25,167 nt of DNA from Ignavibacteria bacterium (GCA_029859455.1 JAOUDE010000004.1:1-25167); one strand, 5' to 3'. Shown: positions 7,600 through 15,868, counted from the first letter of the stretch. Numbers and translations are program-made. The notes: generated by a model from the letters alone, not told the origin.

Positions 7600-9099
7600 C
7601 TAGTCCTCCTCCAGACCCCGCCCCGGTCCGGAGAAAATGCTTCCGACGAGGTCTCGGTAGGAGGTCACATGATCGACTTCATCCTTGGCCAGCCTTGAGT
7701 TCTGGTGAAGTCCGTCCAGAACGAACTCCATCATCGAAGGGAGTTCATACTCCTCATCAATTCCTTTCATATGCTGAAGCGTCAGCTCACGAAGCCCTGC
7801 CACCCGGCTCAGTTCCCGCGTGTAGTCACCGATCGTCATTTCGTCCGACACTTCCGCCTTGTTCCCCGCTTCGAACCAGTCGACAATCGGTCCGTACTCC
7901 GGATCGACCGGTCGGTCCGATTCCGGGTTCTGCCGCTGTCGCTTCCGGAGAGGATCGGGAAAATACTTCTTGAACGTTTCGCGCACGGCACGTCCGACCA
8001 GCGCTTTGCTGACCTTCGTCGATCCTTCCTGTTCACCTTCGAATACCAGTTCGATCTTCCCGGTCAAACCCGGCAGCACATGAGGCAGATCGCACATCCT
8101 TGGAACCGCGATCCGGTCACCCGCAACGATCGCACGCCGCTCCGCATTGCTCGTGAGGTTCTCCATCGAACTGATCGTGAGGCGGGCACTCACGCCCGAC
8201 TTCTGATCGACGAACTCGCTTTTTCTCGCTTCGAACGCGATCTGATCGATGATCTCGCGGAAGAAACGGGGAATCCGCACATCGACATTCTCTCTTGTCA
8301 GATCCGCTTCCTGCTCGGTGATCCTGATCGAGTCTTCGAGCGACCGCGGATAGTGGGTCATGATCTGGGAATCGATCCGGTCTTTGAGCGGCGTGATGAT
8401 GTTCCCGCGGTTCGTGTAGTCCTCCGGGTTCGCCGTGAACACCAGCATGATGTCCAGAGGTATTCTGATGTTGAACCCGCGTATCTGCAGGTCTTTCTCT
8501 TCGAGAATATTGAAGAGTCCCACCTGGATCCTCGGCTGGAGGTCCGGCAGCTCGTTGATGGCGAAGATGCCGCGGTTGCACCGCGGTACGATACCGAAGT
8601 GAATCGCTCCCTCGTGCGCGTAATGGAGGCGGCGGGCGGCGGCCTTGATCGGGTCGATATCGCCGATCAGATCGGCGATCGTGACATCAGGGGTGGCCAG
8701 CTTCTCCCCATACCGGAGATCGCGGTGAATCCACTCGATCGGAGTCCTGTCGCCGAATTCCGCAACCAGGTCGACAGCATGCTTGCTGACAGGATTGAAC
8801 GGATCATCGTTGATTTCGCTTCCCTGTACCGCGGGGACTTCTTCATCCAGTAGCTGGGGGAGCATACGGACGATCCGTGTCTTCGCCTGTCCCCGCAAAC
8901 CGAGGAGGATAATATCATGTTTGGCCAGGATCGCGTTCACCAGCGCGGGGACAACGGTCTTCTCATATCCGATGATTCCGGGGAAGAGCGGTTCCTTCCG
9001 GTCCAGCTTTGCAATCAGGTTCGCACGCATCTCGTCTTTTACGGTGCGTGTCTTGTAACCTGACTTCCTGAGTTCGCCGAGTGTGGTGGGTCGCTTCAT
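7600..9099 (-). CDS. Magnesium-chelatase subunit I-like AAA+ ATPase
   Basis: A 499-residue AAA+ ATPase of the MoxR/BchI group, a ring-forming motor that remodels a partner complex. Seen in order: Walker A GLRGQAKT (67-74), a Walker B-like GIFAINELPDL (177-187) with Asn182 where the canonical Asp sits, sensor 1 in TANPEDYTNRG (222-232), and arginine-rich ITPLKDRIDSQ (235-245). The C-terminal 200 residues are helical and charged. The start at 9099 is decided by AAGGAG at 9103-9108; a 27-codon upstream extension lacks support. The VWA gene follows after 18 nt. Chlorophyll synthesis is unlikely because no chelatase H subunit or other pigment gene is present; the 'magnesium chelatase' label is by fold only. 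I believe Asn in Walker B is typical of this subfamily, but could not check. Confidence 0.9.
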   Translation of the reverse strand: MKRPTTLGELRKSGYKTRTVKDEMRANLIAKLDRKEPLFPGIIGYEKTVVPALVNAILAKHDIILLGLRGQAKTRIVRMLPQLLDEEVPAVQGSEINDDPFNPVSKHAVDLVAEFGDRTPIEWIHRDLRYGEKLATPDVTIADLIGDIDPIKAAARRLHYAHEGAIHFGIVPRCNRGIFAINELPDLQPRIQVGLFNILEEKDLQIRGFNIRIPLDIMLVFTANPEDYTNRGNIITPLKDRIDSQIMTHYPRSLEDSIRITEQEADLTRENVDVRIPRFFREIIDQIAFEARKSEFVDQKSGVSARLTISSMENLTSNAERRAIVAGDRIAVPRMCDLPHVLPGLTGKIELVFEGEQEGSTKVSKALVGRAVRETFKKYFPDPLRKRQRQNPESDRPVDPEYGPIVDWFEAGNKAEVSDEMTIGDYTRELSRVAGLRELTLQHMKGIDEEYELPSMMEFVLDGLHQNSRLAKDEVDHVTSYRDLVGSIFSGPGRGLEED

Positions 9100-9102
9100 A
9101 GT

Positions 9103-9108
9103 CTCCTT
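9103..9108 (-). promoter_or_regulatory. Ribosome binding site of the AAA+ ATPase gene
   Basis: The minus strand reads GAAGGAGACT just before the ATG at 9099. This AAGGAG is one of the strongest Shine-Dalgarno sequences in the window, and it settles the start in favour of residue M of MKRPTTLGEL over the longer open frame reaching 9180. Confidence 0.75.
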
Positions 9109-9235
9109 CGCAGTGCGCTGATGCGGCACCTCTTCGGTCAATGTACCCCGTTTGATTCTGAAATGCAACGAGATGCCCATGCGTCAATTGAATATCCTGG
9201 CAAAATTCGGTACCATGACACCTGCGTCCTCCATG

Positions 9236-10267
9236 ATGCCTCCAATCGAAAAAGCACTTATCATTCGTCTCAGTTCCGTCGGCGATATCCTTCTTTCCAC
9301 ACCGCTTATCCGGGTTCTCCGACAGCAGTATCCTGAGTGCAGGCTCGACTATCTTGTCAAGCGGGAATTCGCAGAGGTCGTCCGTCACAATCCGTATCTC
9401 TCCTCTGTGATCGAACTCGAGCCGGGCTCGTTTGACAAAATACGGTCGATGCGCGGGGAGATCCGGTCGAGAGGGTACGATCTTGTGATCGATATTCATG
9501 ACAGCCTGAGGAGCCGCTACCTCTGTGCCGGAGAACGCAATGTCGTGAAGATCAACAAGCGGAGGATCGCCCGGTTTGTTCTGATCAGCACAGGGATCGA
9601 CCTGTACGGTTCATCGGCGCACAGCGTGACACAGCGGTACCTTGATACGATGTCATCGTTTGGGGTGGAGGATGACAGAAGGGGGCTGGAAATTCATATT
9701 CCGGATGAACTCCGTGACCGGGCAGAAAGGACCATTGCGCAGGCACGCCGGCCTTTGATCGGCATCGCTGCCGGTGCGAGCCGCGGAACCAAGATGTGGT
9801 CTCCGGACGGATTCACGGAAACCGCGGTAACGCTGAGTCAGACAACGGGGACCGACATCATTCTGTTCGGATCGGCCGCTGAGGCGGATCTCTGTGTCGG
9901 GATCGAGCAGGCGGTTCGTTCGCGGGACGGCGGAATCGGAGTGATCAATATGGCCGGCAAGACAACACTGCTCGAAGCGGCGGCATTGATGGATCACTGC
10001 CGCGTGGTCATCACCAATGATTCCGGGCTGATGCATCTGGCGACGGCGAGGAAACGCCCTGTCGTCGCCCTCTTTGGCCCCACGGTCCGGCAGTTCGGGT
10101 TCTTTCCGGTCGGATCGGAGCATGTCGTGGTCCAGAACAAAGGGCTTTCCTGCAGACCCTGCTCGGCGCACGGGACAACCCGGTGCCCTAAAGGACACTT
10201 TCGCTGTATGAACGATATTTCTCCCGCTTCGGTGATTGACGCCGCCCGCGGACTGATGAGCGCCTGA
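9236..10267 (+). CDS. Glycosyltransferase family 9 (ADP-heptose:LPS heptosyltransferase type)
   Basis: A GT9 enzyme that adds heptose or a related sugar to the inner core of lipopolysaccharide at the cytoplasmic face of the inner membrane. It has about 343 residues. The N-terminus KALIIRLSSVGDILLSTPLI is the family hallmark; the donor-binding block TNDSGLMHLATA near residue 261 is followed by VVALFGPT, and the C-terminus has the Cys pattern CRPC...RCP...RCM typical of GT9. The start is uncertain: ATG codons at 9173, 9179, 9215, 9233 and 9236 are in frame and none has a good ribosome site; 9236 gives the usual N-terminus. It is the first gene of a three-gene set, 3 nt ahead of waaA, which supports an LPS core role. 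It is divergent from the AAA+ gene. Confidence 0.87.
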   Translation: MPPIEKALIIRLSSVGDILLSTPLIRVLRQQYPECRLDYLVKREFAEVVRHNPYLSSVIELEPGSFDKIRSMRGEIRSRGYDLVIDIHDSLRSRYLCAGERNVVKINKRRIARFVLISTGIDLYGSSAHSVTQRYLDTMSSFGVEDDRRGLEIHIPDELRDRAERTIAQARRPLIGIAAGASRGTKMWSPDGFTETAVTLSQTTGTDIILFGSAAEADLCVGIEQAVRSRDGGIGVINMAGKTTLLEAAALMDHCRVVITNDSGLMHLATARKRPVVALFGPTVRQFGFFPVGSEHVVVQNKGLSCRPCSAHGTTRCPKGHFRCMNDISPASVIDAARGLMSA

Positions 10268-10270
10268 CCC

Positions 10271-11590
10271 ATGCTCTCTGTCTGGCAAGCGATCTATTCC
10301 GTTCTTATCCTCCCGCTTCTCTGGATCTCGTTTCAGATCAGCGGGTTGTTCAACGCGAAGATCCGACGGGGAATCCGGGGAAGGGACGGATTGCTGGAAA
10401 GCCTGAAGAAATGGAACGACTCGGTTTCAACCGGCATGCGCATCTGGATCCATTCGTCATCGATGGGGGAATTCGAACAGGCGAAGCCGATCATCGGCAA
10501 GCTCCGCCGTCAGTATCCCGACCTGACTGTGCTGGTTTCGTTCTTCTCTCCGTCCGGGCTCGAGAATTCCAGAAATTATCCTCTGGCGGATTACGTCACC
10601 TACATTCCGTTCGACTCGCACAGGAACGCCCGGAGGTTTATCGACCTTGTACGGCCCGATCTCGCGCTGTTCGTACGGTATGATCTCTGGCCGAACCACA
10701 TCTGGGAGTTGAAACGGCGGAACATACCGGTCTGCATCGTCAATGCAACACTGAGCCGGCTGACAATCCGGAGACTGCCGTTCGTCCGGGGGTTTCACAG
10801 ATCGCTCTACAACGCGCTCGAAGCAATCCTGACTGTTTCCGGATCAGATGCCGAAACGTATCGCCTCTTTGGGCTGACGAGCCCGCGGATCGAGGTCATG
10901 GGCGACACGCGATTTGACCAGGTCAGTGCCCGATGTCAGGAAGCAAAGAACAAGCCGTTCCTTCCCGAACAGATTACGAAGGGCAGAAGAGTCCTGATCG
11001 GCGGGAGCTGCTGGCACGAGGATGACGCCGTACTTTTCCCTGCGTTCTTCCGGATCGCCGCTTCCCTCCCCGAGGCGCTGCTGATTTACGTCCCTCACGA
11101 ACCGACCGAGCGCCATCTCACCGGCGTCGCTGAAGCGCTCAGGGGTAGGGCGCTGTGGTGCAGGCTGTCCGCGATTGATCGGTATCAGGGGGAACCGGTG
11201 ATCGTGGTGGACAGCATCGGAAAACTCCTCGCGTTGTATGCAGAGGCGGATGTCGCCTTTATCGGTGGATCGTTCGGACAGGGGATCCACAACGTTCTGG
11301 AGGCCGCCGTTTTCGGTATCCCTGTCGTGTTCGGGCCCCGGCACCAGAACTCTCAGGAACCGCTGGAACTGGTTGAAATCGGCGGTGCGTTTGTTGTTGC
11401 CAATGAAGAGGAAATGGTAAGGACCGTCGGCAACCTGCTGGATGATCAGATCGCGCGGGACGCTGCCGGCAGACGTTCCTCGGAATTCGTTGCCCGTCAC
11501 ACCGGTGCAACCGACCGGCTGGTCTCCCGACTGGCCCCGTTCATCGGAACTCAAGCATTGAAACAACCGACCGCGGAGACGACAACATGA
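10271..11590 (+). CDS. waaA: 3-deoxy-D-manno-octulosonic acid (Kdo) transferase
   Basis: WaaA (KdtA) transfers Kdo from CMP-Kdo to lipid A precursor, an essential step of LPS assembly at the inner membrane. It has 439 residues. A hydrophobic N-terminal anchor (about 5-24) precedes HSSSMGEFEQAKPI (61-74), whose Glu67 corresponds to the catalytic base. SFFSPSGLE and the FVRYDLWPNHI block follow, then in the C-terminal GT-B domain GGSCWHEDD, VPHEPT, and GGSFGQGIHNVLEAA at about 332 with FGPRHQNSQE. The RYD/KYE form in place of ETE, with SFFSPSG, is what I know from Bacteroidetes/Chlorobi enzymes, so it is a lineage marker, not a defect. It lies 3 nt after the GT9 gene and overlaps larC by 4 nt. 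Confidence 0.94.
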   Translation: MLSVWQAIYSVLILPLLWISFQISGLFNAKIRRGIRGRDGLLESLKKWNDSVSTGMRIWIHSSSMGEFEQAKPIIGKLRRQYPDLTVLVSFFSPSGLENSRNYPLADYVTYIPFDSHRNARRFIDLVRPDLALFVRYDLWPNHIWELKRRNIPVCIVNATLSRLTIRRLPFVRGFHRSLYNALEAILTVSGSDAETYRLFGLTSPRIEVMGDTRFDQVSARCQEAKNKPFLPEQITKGRRVLIGGSCWHEDDAVLFPAFFRIAASLPEALLIYVPHEPTERHLTGVAEALRGRALWCRLSAIDRYQGEPVIVVDSIGKLLALYAEADVAFIGGSFGQGIHNVLEAAVFGIPVVFGPRHQNSQEPLELVEIGGAFVVANEEEMVRTVGNLLDDQIARDAAGRRSSEFVARHTGATDRLVSRLAPFIGTQALKQPTAETTT

Positions 11591-12759
11591 AAACCGCATA
11601 CCTTGACATCATCAGCGGCATCGCAGGTGATATGACGATCGCGGCGTTCGTAAGCGCCGGCGTCCCGCTCGATACGCTTGCAAAGGAGTTGAGGCGGCTT
11701 CCGGTCGGTCCATTCGAGTTGAGTGGTTCTCACGTCACACGGAGCGGGATCGATGCGGTCCATATTGACGTAATGGTTCCCGAAACAGCGCCGGCTCATC
11801 GCCATCTGAAAGAGATCGTTTCATTGATCGCGGAAGCCGGCTATTCCCCGCTGACCACGTCCCGCGCGTCGAAAATCTTCCAGGTCCTGGCCGCCGCTGA
11901 GGCACGCGTGCATAACACGACGCCGGAGAAGATCCATTTTCATGAGGTGGGCGCCGTCGACGCCATTGTGGATATTGTCGGAACCGCCCTTTGCCTCGAG
12001 ATGCTTGGTATCGATGAAGTGTACAGCTCGGCCGTGAAGGTCGGCCATGGGGGGACGGTTCGGGCCGCCCATGGAACCCTGCCTGTCCCGACCCCGGCAA
12101 CGATGGAGATTCTCCGCGGCTATCCGGTTCTCCTGACTGAGATCCCGCATGAGCTGACCACACCAACCGGCGCTGCGATCATCGCAGCGCTTTCATCCGG
12201 GATGTTGCCGGACCTCCCGATGAGCGTCGAATCGATCGGTTACGGGGCCGGAACAGCTGATTTCAGGGAGGTACCGAACCTTCTCAGGATCCTGATCGGA
12301 GAACCGGCTGACGCGGAACTGCATGACGATGTTCTGGTGATCGAAACAAACATCGACGACATGAACCCAGAGATCTACCCCTACGTGCTGGAAAAACTGC
12401 TTGCATCGGGGGCTCAGGAGGCCTATCTTACTCCTGTCATCATGAAAAAGGGAAGGCCGGGAATCGTTCTGACCGCCCTTGTGAACAGGATGAAACTGGA
12501 TGACGTTATTCGGTGTTTTCATACCGAGACCACGACCATCGGTCTCCGGATCAGACCAGCGAATCGCAGAAAGCTCCCCCGCAGGCAAAGGACCATCAAC
12601 ACGACACTCGGCCCGGTCTCCGTCAAGGTTATCGAACGCGACGGGAAGGAAACCATCACGCCGGAATACGAGGAGTGCAGGCGGATTGCCATCGAACGGC
12701 ATCTCCCTCTGGTCACAGTGTATCGCATTATTGAGCAGGAGGCGCGCGGGCAGGCGTAA
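11587..12759 (+). CDS. larC: Nickel-pincer cofactor biosynthesis protein (nickel insertase)
   Basis: LarC is the CTP-dependent cyclometallase that inserts nickel into the pyridinium bis-thiocarboxylate nucleotide to form the pincer cofactor of lactate racemase and related LarA enzymes. The 390 residues are full length, with both LarC1 and LarC2 parts in one frame, unlike Lactobacillus plantarum where a programmed frameshift joins them. Seen: AYLDIISGIAGDM (4-16), the metal-rich IHFHEVGAVDAIVDIVG (about 117-133), HGTLPVPTPAT, HELTTPTGAA, and in the second half ETNIDDMNPE and TPVIMKKGRPG. The ATG overlaps the waaA stop (ATGA), implying translational coupling. LarB and LarE, needed for the substrate nucleotide, are not in the window, nor is a LarA. 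The family assignment is firm; the cellular client is unknown. Confidence 0.93.
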   Translation: MKTAYLDIISGIAGDMTIAAFVSAGVPLDTLAKELRRLPVGPFELSGSHVTRSGIDAVHIDVMVPETAPAHRHLKEIVSLIAEAGYSPLTTSRASKIFQVLAAAEARVHNTTPEKIHFHEVGAVDAIVDIVGTALCLEMLGIDEVYSSAVKVGHGGTVRAAHGTLPVPTPATMEILRGYPVLLTEIPHELTTPTGAAIIAALSSGMLPDLPMSVESIGYGAGTADFREVPNLLRILIGEPADAELHDDVLVIETNIDDMNPEIYPYVLEKLLASGAQEAYLTPVIMKKGRPGIVLTALVNRMKLDDVIRCFHTETTTIGLRIRPANRRKLPRRQRTINTTLGPVSVKVIERDGKETITPEYEECRRIAIERHLPLVTVYRIIEQEARGQA

Positions 12760-12796
12760 CCGCTCCGCTCCGGCTCTTTCGTTTTTCGTTCATTAT

Positions 12797-12801
12797 GGAG
12801 G
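12797..12801 (+). promoter_or_regulatory. Ribosome binding site deciding the start of the small exported protein
   Basis: GGAGG lies 5 nt before the ATG at 12807. An alternative ATG at 12795 would include this Shine-Dalgarno inside the coding region, so 12807 is the better start. Confidence 0.8.
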
Positions 12802-12806
12802 AAACC

Positions 12807-13364
12807 ATGAATTCACGTTTCAGACCGCTGATGCTGCTGTCGACAACCGCCGGCCTGGTCGCGATTGTGGCGACCATCGCCTCGGCTCTGACAGTGGCGG
12901 CAATCAGTCTGGATCAGCTCACGAACGATTCAGATCTGATTGTGCACGGAACAGTGCTCTCCTCGCACTCAACATGGGAGGATCAGAGCATCTATACCTA
13001 CACCACCATCCGTGTCACGGAGACCCTCAAGGGGCCCTCGGAAACGGAGATCGTCGTGAAACAGCTCGGCGGCGCCGTGGGTGACACCCGGGCGGAGATC
13101 GACGGCAGTCCGGTCCTCAACCCCGGTGATGAGCTGGTGCTTTTCCTCAGAGACTGGCAGGAAAGCTACTGGATCCATTCGATTGTCCTGGGCAAATTTT
13201 CGGTCCTGCGCGAGAACGGAGTTCCGATGGCGGTCAGTGACCTGAACAACGTGGGCCTTGTGGATCCGGCTACAGGCCTGGAAATCACCGATCCGACAGT
13301 CAAGCGCAACGCCATCGAACTGTCAGCCTTCTTCTCTGCAATCCGATCATTCGACCAACAGTGA
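12807..13364 (+). CDS. Small exported protein paired with a matrixin-like protease
   Basis: A 185-residue exported protein. A positively charged start and long hydrophobic stretch (about residues 9-30, LMLLSTTAGLVAIVATIASA) form a signal peptide or anchor. The mature part is beta-rich: SLDQLTNDSDLIVHGTV, then VTETLKGPSETEIVVKQLGG, then LNPGDELVLFLRD and IVLGKFSVLRENG. I recall uncharacterised secreted proteins with this plan (a 'DLIVxGxV ... LKG ... GGxxG ... GDExVLFL ... GKF' run) often beside or fused to matrixin-type proteases, but cannot name a domain. It lacks a T9SS sorting domain. The metalloprotease gene starts 20 nt after its stop, so the two are made together. A role as pro-region, inhibitor or assembly partner of the protease is inference only. 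Confidence 0.75.
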   Translation: MNSRFRPLMLLSTTAGLVAIVATIASALTVAAISLDQLTNDSDLIVHGTVLSSHSTWEDQSIYTYTTIRVTETLKGPSETEIVVKQLGGAVGDTRAEIDGSPVLNPGDELVLFLRDWQESYWIHSIVLGKFSVLRENGVPMAVSDLNNVGLVDPATGLEITDPTVKRNAIELSAFFSAIRSFDQQ

Positions 13365-13370
13365 TGACAA

Positions 13371-13375
13371 GGGAG
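13371..13375 (+). promoter_or_regulatory. Ribosome binding site of the metalloprotease gene
   Basis: AAGGGAG ends 9 nt before the ATG at 13385, favouring that codon over the GTG at 13361 or the ATG at 13364, which overlap the end of the upstream gene and have no Shine-Dalgarno of their own. Confidence 0.6.
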
Positions 13376-13384
13376 AACCAAACG

Positions 13385-15586
13385 ATGACTTCGAACCGAC
13401 CCAAGCGGAAGGGCATCGCATCTCTTGTGATCCTTCCATCCATTTTTCTTTTCGCGGGATTCTGCATTCTCACCAGCGGTATCGGTGACTACCGGCTCTA
13501 TCAGCCCGACGATATCCCGTTCGTTTATCAACTAAACAGCTCTACGCCGGCTGAGTACCTGGAGTCGATCGAGCGCGGCCACCTGCAGTGGAATGATGTT
13601 CCATCATCCTATTTCGAGTTCACCAGGGGCGCGAACACATCCGCCGAGAGTCCGGCGTTCGACGGAATCAACCTGGTGTTCTTCGATCTTGAAGGAGTGA
13701 ACTTCGGTCCGCCGCCGAGCAACGTGATCGCGTTTTCGCAGACCTGGACCTCCACCGCAGGCGGATATCATGCCATCGAGTCCGACCTGATCTGGAACGC
13801 ACGTGACTTCCCGCCCAGCCCGACCGGCCAGGGGGGACAGCAGGACCTCCAGAGCGTGATTGCCCACGAGTTCGGCCACCACCTCGGCCTCGGACATCAG
13901 GGTCCGTTCGGCGGCCCTCCCGGTTGCGGTGAGACAATCCTCCAGGCTGTGATGTACGGTTTCAGTTCGTCCGGGGACACCTCTAACCGCCATCTGCATA
14001 TTCATGATATCGCCGGCGTCTCAGCGATCTATCCGACATGGATTCTCCTCGGAAATGTCACGGATGCCTCCACCATGGAGGTTATTGAGGGTGCTCAGAT
14101 CGAGTACCTCGGTACAAACTCCCTCTCCGTCGGTGTGGTCTCCGGTTCACAGCGGCCAGGTGAAGTATTCACACTGGATTTCAGCGATGCATCGGGTGAT
14201 TACGGCAACGTGGTCCTTGACCAGACCTTCGATGTGGTGATCGACGCATTCGGGTATCTTGCGGATACCACGACGATCTCTTTCAATCCTCCCGGCGGAC
14301 CCGGCGAGACTGAGACCCTGATCCATGACGTTGCACTTGACATCGCGCCGGATGCCTCCTTCGCCGGAATTGTTCGCGACGCCGGCACATCCGATCCGAT
14401 CGCTGCAACGATTGAGTTTTATGGCTCGTACGATCCGGACGGCCTGACATTTTCAACGACGACCAATCCTGACGGGAGCTACTCCGCTACCATTCCCGGT
14501 GAGGAGATCTACCGCATCGTGGTCAAACCGGCAGCGCCGTATATCGATTCTCTCAGCGCCGAGGATGTCCTTCTCCCGACATCCGGTCTCGTGATGGACT
14601 GGGATCTGACCGAGGCTGAGGTTCTGCTGGTCGACGACGACGGCGGGGATGCATACGAGACATATTATCTGGAATCGTTGAACCGACTGAACATCAGCCG
14701 GCGTACGTACAGCGTGGCGGACAGCGGTGCGGTTCCGACGGAGATCCTTGGTACGTTTTCACAGCCGCCCGTGCTGGTCTGGTTTACCGGAGATGAAACG
14801 ACCGAGGCGCTGACAGACGAAGAGGGAGCCTCTATTATAGGGCACCTTGATAACAACGGCTATGCGATCATCACCGGACAAAATATTGCCGAGTATGCGA
14901 GTCCCACCAACGCCCTGATCACCGACTATCTCGGAATCGAACACACAGGGAACTCCACATCGATTCTGATACGGGGCTTTCCCGGGGATATCATCGGCGA
15001 GAACGGCTTCTACCTGATCGGTGGCGCCGGGAACCAGTCGTCCCGTGATCATGTCACGACGGCACCGGGGCCGAACGGGACGCCGACCGGAACATTGTAC
15101 TTCGGCGGAGGGCCTGACAGTTCAGCGCTTGCCGGCGTGAGGGTCAGCGGTACAACCGGCTGGTCAGCCACGTATTTCTCGACGGGACTTGAGGGATTCA
15201 CGGAGGCGGCACGCGATTCATTCATCGTCCGGAGTATCCGCTATTTCGGGATTGTCACCGGGGTCGATGGCAATGCGCCGACCGGCGTGCCGCGCGCCTA
15301 CCGGATGGAACAGAACTACCCGAACCCGTTCAACCCGACAACCGAGATCCATTACGCTCTGCCGGAACAGAGCAGCGTTACGCTGATCGTCTACAACATG
15401 CTCGGGCAGCAGGTCCGGCGGCTCGTGGACGATGAGGTTCCGGCGGGTCATCATACGATCGTCTGGAACGCTCTGAACGAGAACGGACGCGCGATGGCGA
15501 GCGGGGTGTACTTCTACCGGATCGAAGCGATCGGTGAAAGCGGTGCACGTTTTGCCGACGTGCGGAAAATGCTGCTCCTCCGTTAG
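13385..15586 (+). CDS. Matrixin-like zinc metalloprotease exported by T9SS
   Basis: Secreted metzincin protease of 733 residues. N-terminus: basic MTSNRPKRKG then a hydrophobic export segment (about 11-30). Protease domain about 35-215 with the zinc motif HEFGHHLGLGH (161-171) and a Met-turn at Met190 (AVMYG). Two carboxypeptidase-regulatory-like beta modules follow (starting GNVTDASTMEVIEGA and FAGIVRDAGTSDP). A domain at about 410-620 opens with VLLVDDDGG and resembles GATase-like folds sometimes seen in secreted peptidases. The C-terminal domain from 15299 (NYPNPFNPTTEI, LGQQVRRLV, ASGVYFYR, DVRKMLLLR) is a T9SS type A sorting signal, so the protein should cross the outer membrane and be anchored or released. 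A GTG at 13361 or ATG at 13364 are alternative starts. The operon ends here at a terminator. Confidence 0.9.
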   Translation: MTSNRPKRKGIASLVILPSIFLFAGFCILTSGIGDYRLYQPDDIPFVYQLNSSTPAEYLESIERGHLQWNDVPSSYFEFTRGANTSAESPAFDGINLVFFDLEGVNFGPPPSNVIAFSQTWTSTAGGYHAIESDLIWNARDFPPSPTGQGGQQDLQSVIAHEFGHHLGLGHQGPFGGPPGCGETILQAVMYGFSSSGDTSNRHLHIHDIAGVSAIYPTWILLGNVTDASTMEVIEGAQIEYLGTNSLSVGVVSGSQRPGEVFTLDFSDASGDYGNVVLDQTFDVVIDAFGYLADTTTISFNPPGGPGETETLIHDVALDIAPDASFAGIVRDAGTSDPIAATIEFYGSYDPDGLTFSTTTNPDGSYSATIPGEEIYRIVVKPAAPYIDSLSAEDVLLPTSGLVMDWDLTEAEVLLVDDDGGDAYETYYLESLNRLNISRRTYSVADSGAVPTEILGTFSQPPVLVWFTGDETTEALTDEEGASIIGHLDNNGYAIITGQNIAEYASPTNALITDYLGIEHTGNSTSILIRGFPGDIIGENGFYLIGGAGNQSSRDHVTTAPGPNGTPTGTLYFGGGPDSSALAGVRVSGTTGWSATYFSTGLEGFTEAARDSFIVRSIRYFGIVTGVDGNAPTGVPRAYRMEQNYPNPFNPTTEIHYALPEQSSVTLIVYNMLGQQVRRLVDDEVPAGHHTIVWNALNENGRAMASGVYFYRIEAIGESGARFADVRKMLLLR

Positions 15587-15601
15587 CTTCTCCATAGGAA
15601 A

Positions 15602-15636
15602 CGCCCCGGCCTCCCGCGCCGGGGCGGCTTTCCTTC
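15602..15636 (+). terminator. Rho-independent terminator after the metalloprotease gene
   Basis: A perfect 9-bp stem, CGCCCCGGC (15602-15610) with GCCGGGGCG (15618-15626), closes a 7-nt loop and is followed by a modest pyrimidine/T-rich tail (GCTTTCCTT). It starts 15 nt after the stop codon, separating the protease unit from the next gene. The tail is weak in T, so efficiency is uncertain. Confidence 0.75.
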
Positions 15637-15734
15637 AGCTGCATTCCCACCCCCCAGGGCTCTGACCTTACGTAACGATTCTTCTTTGCTTACGGTGGCC
15701 GGGTCGCGCGGTACGATGACAACGGGCGATGCTC

Positions 15735-15766
15735 TTGCGTTTCAGGCCCTATTTCCATTAGTTTTG
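15735..15766 (+). promoter_or_regulatory. Bacteroidetes-type promoter (TTG-N21-TAnnTTTG)
   Basis: TTG at 15735-15737 and TAGTTTTG at 15759-15766 are separated by 21 nt. This fits the Bacteroidetes housekeeping promoter (-33 TTG, -7 TAnnTTTG, spacing about 19-21) exactly. Transcription would start near 15773, giving a leader of about 109 nt before the secreted protein at 15882. The remaining intergenic stretch 15637-15881 shows no ORF with coding features. Confidence 0.6.
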
Positions 15767-15868
15767 TATCCAGCCTGGCACTGAAATCCCTTTATCTTTT
15801 ACGGGGCATTGATCGGTCGGGCAATCTTCTTTCAACGGCTTTGGTTCAACCATTTCCGATCAGCAGGC

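Noticed and set aside
7705..8853. A 382-residue plus-strand open frame
   Set aside because: It is the antisense of the AAA+ ATPase gene and has no ribosome site, motif or plausible composition.
9138..9168. Possible minus-strand promoter for the AAA+ gene: TTG, 20 nt, TACATTGA
   Set aside because: The spacing fits but the -7 element has two mismatches to TAnnTTTG, too weak to list as a feature.
10661..10710. Missing ETE motif in WaaA, read as FVRYDLWPN
   Set aside because: Bacteroidetes-type WaaA has KYE/RYD at this position, so it is a lineage trait, not loss of function.
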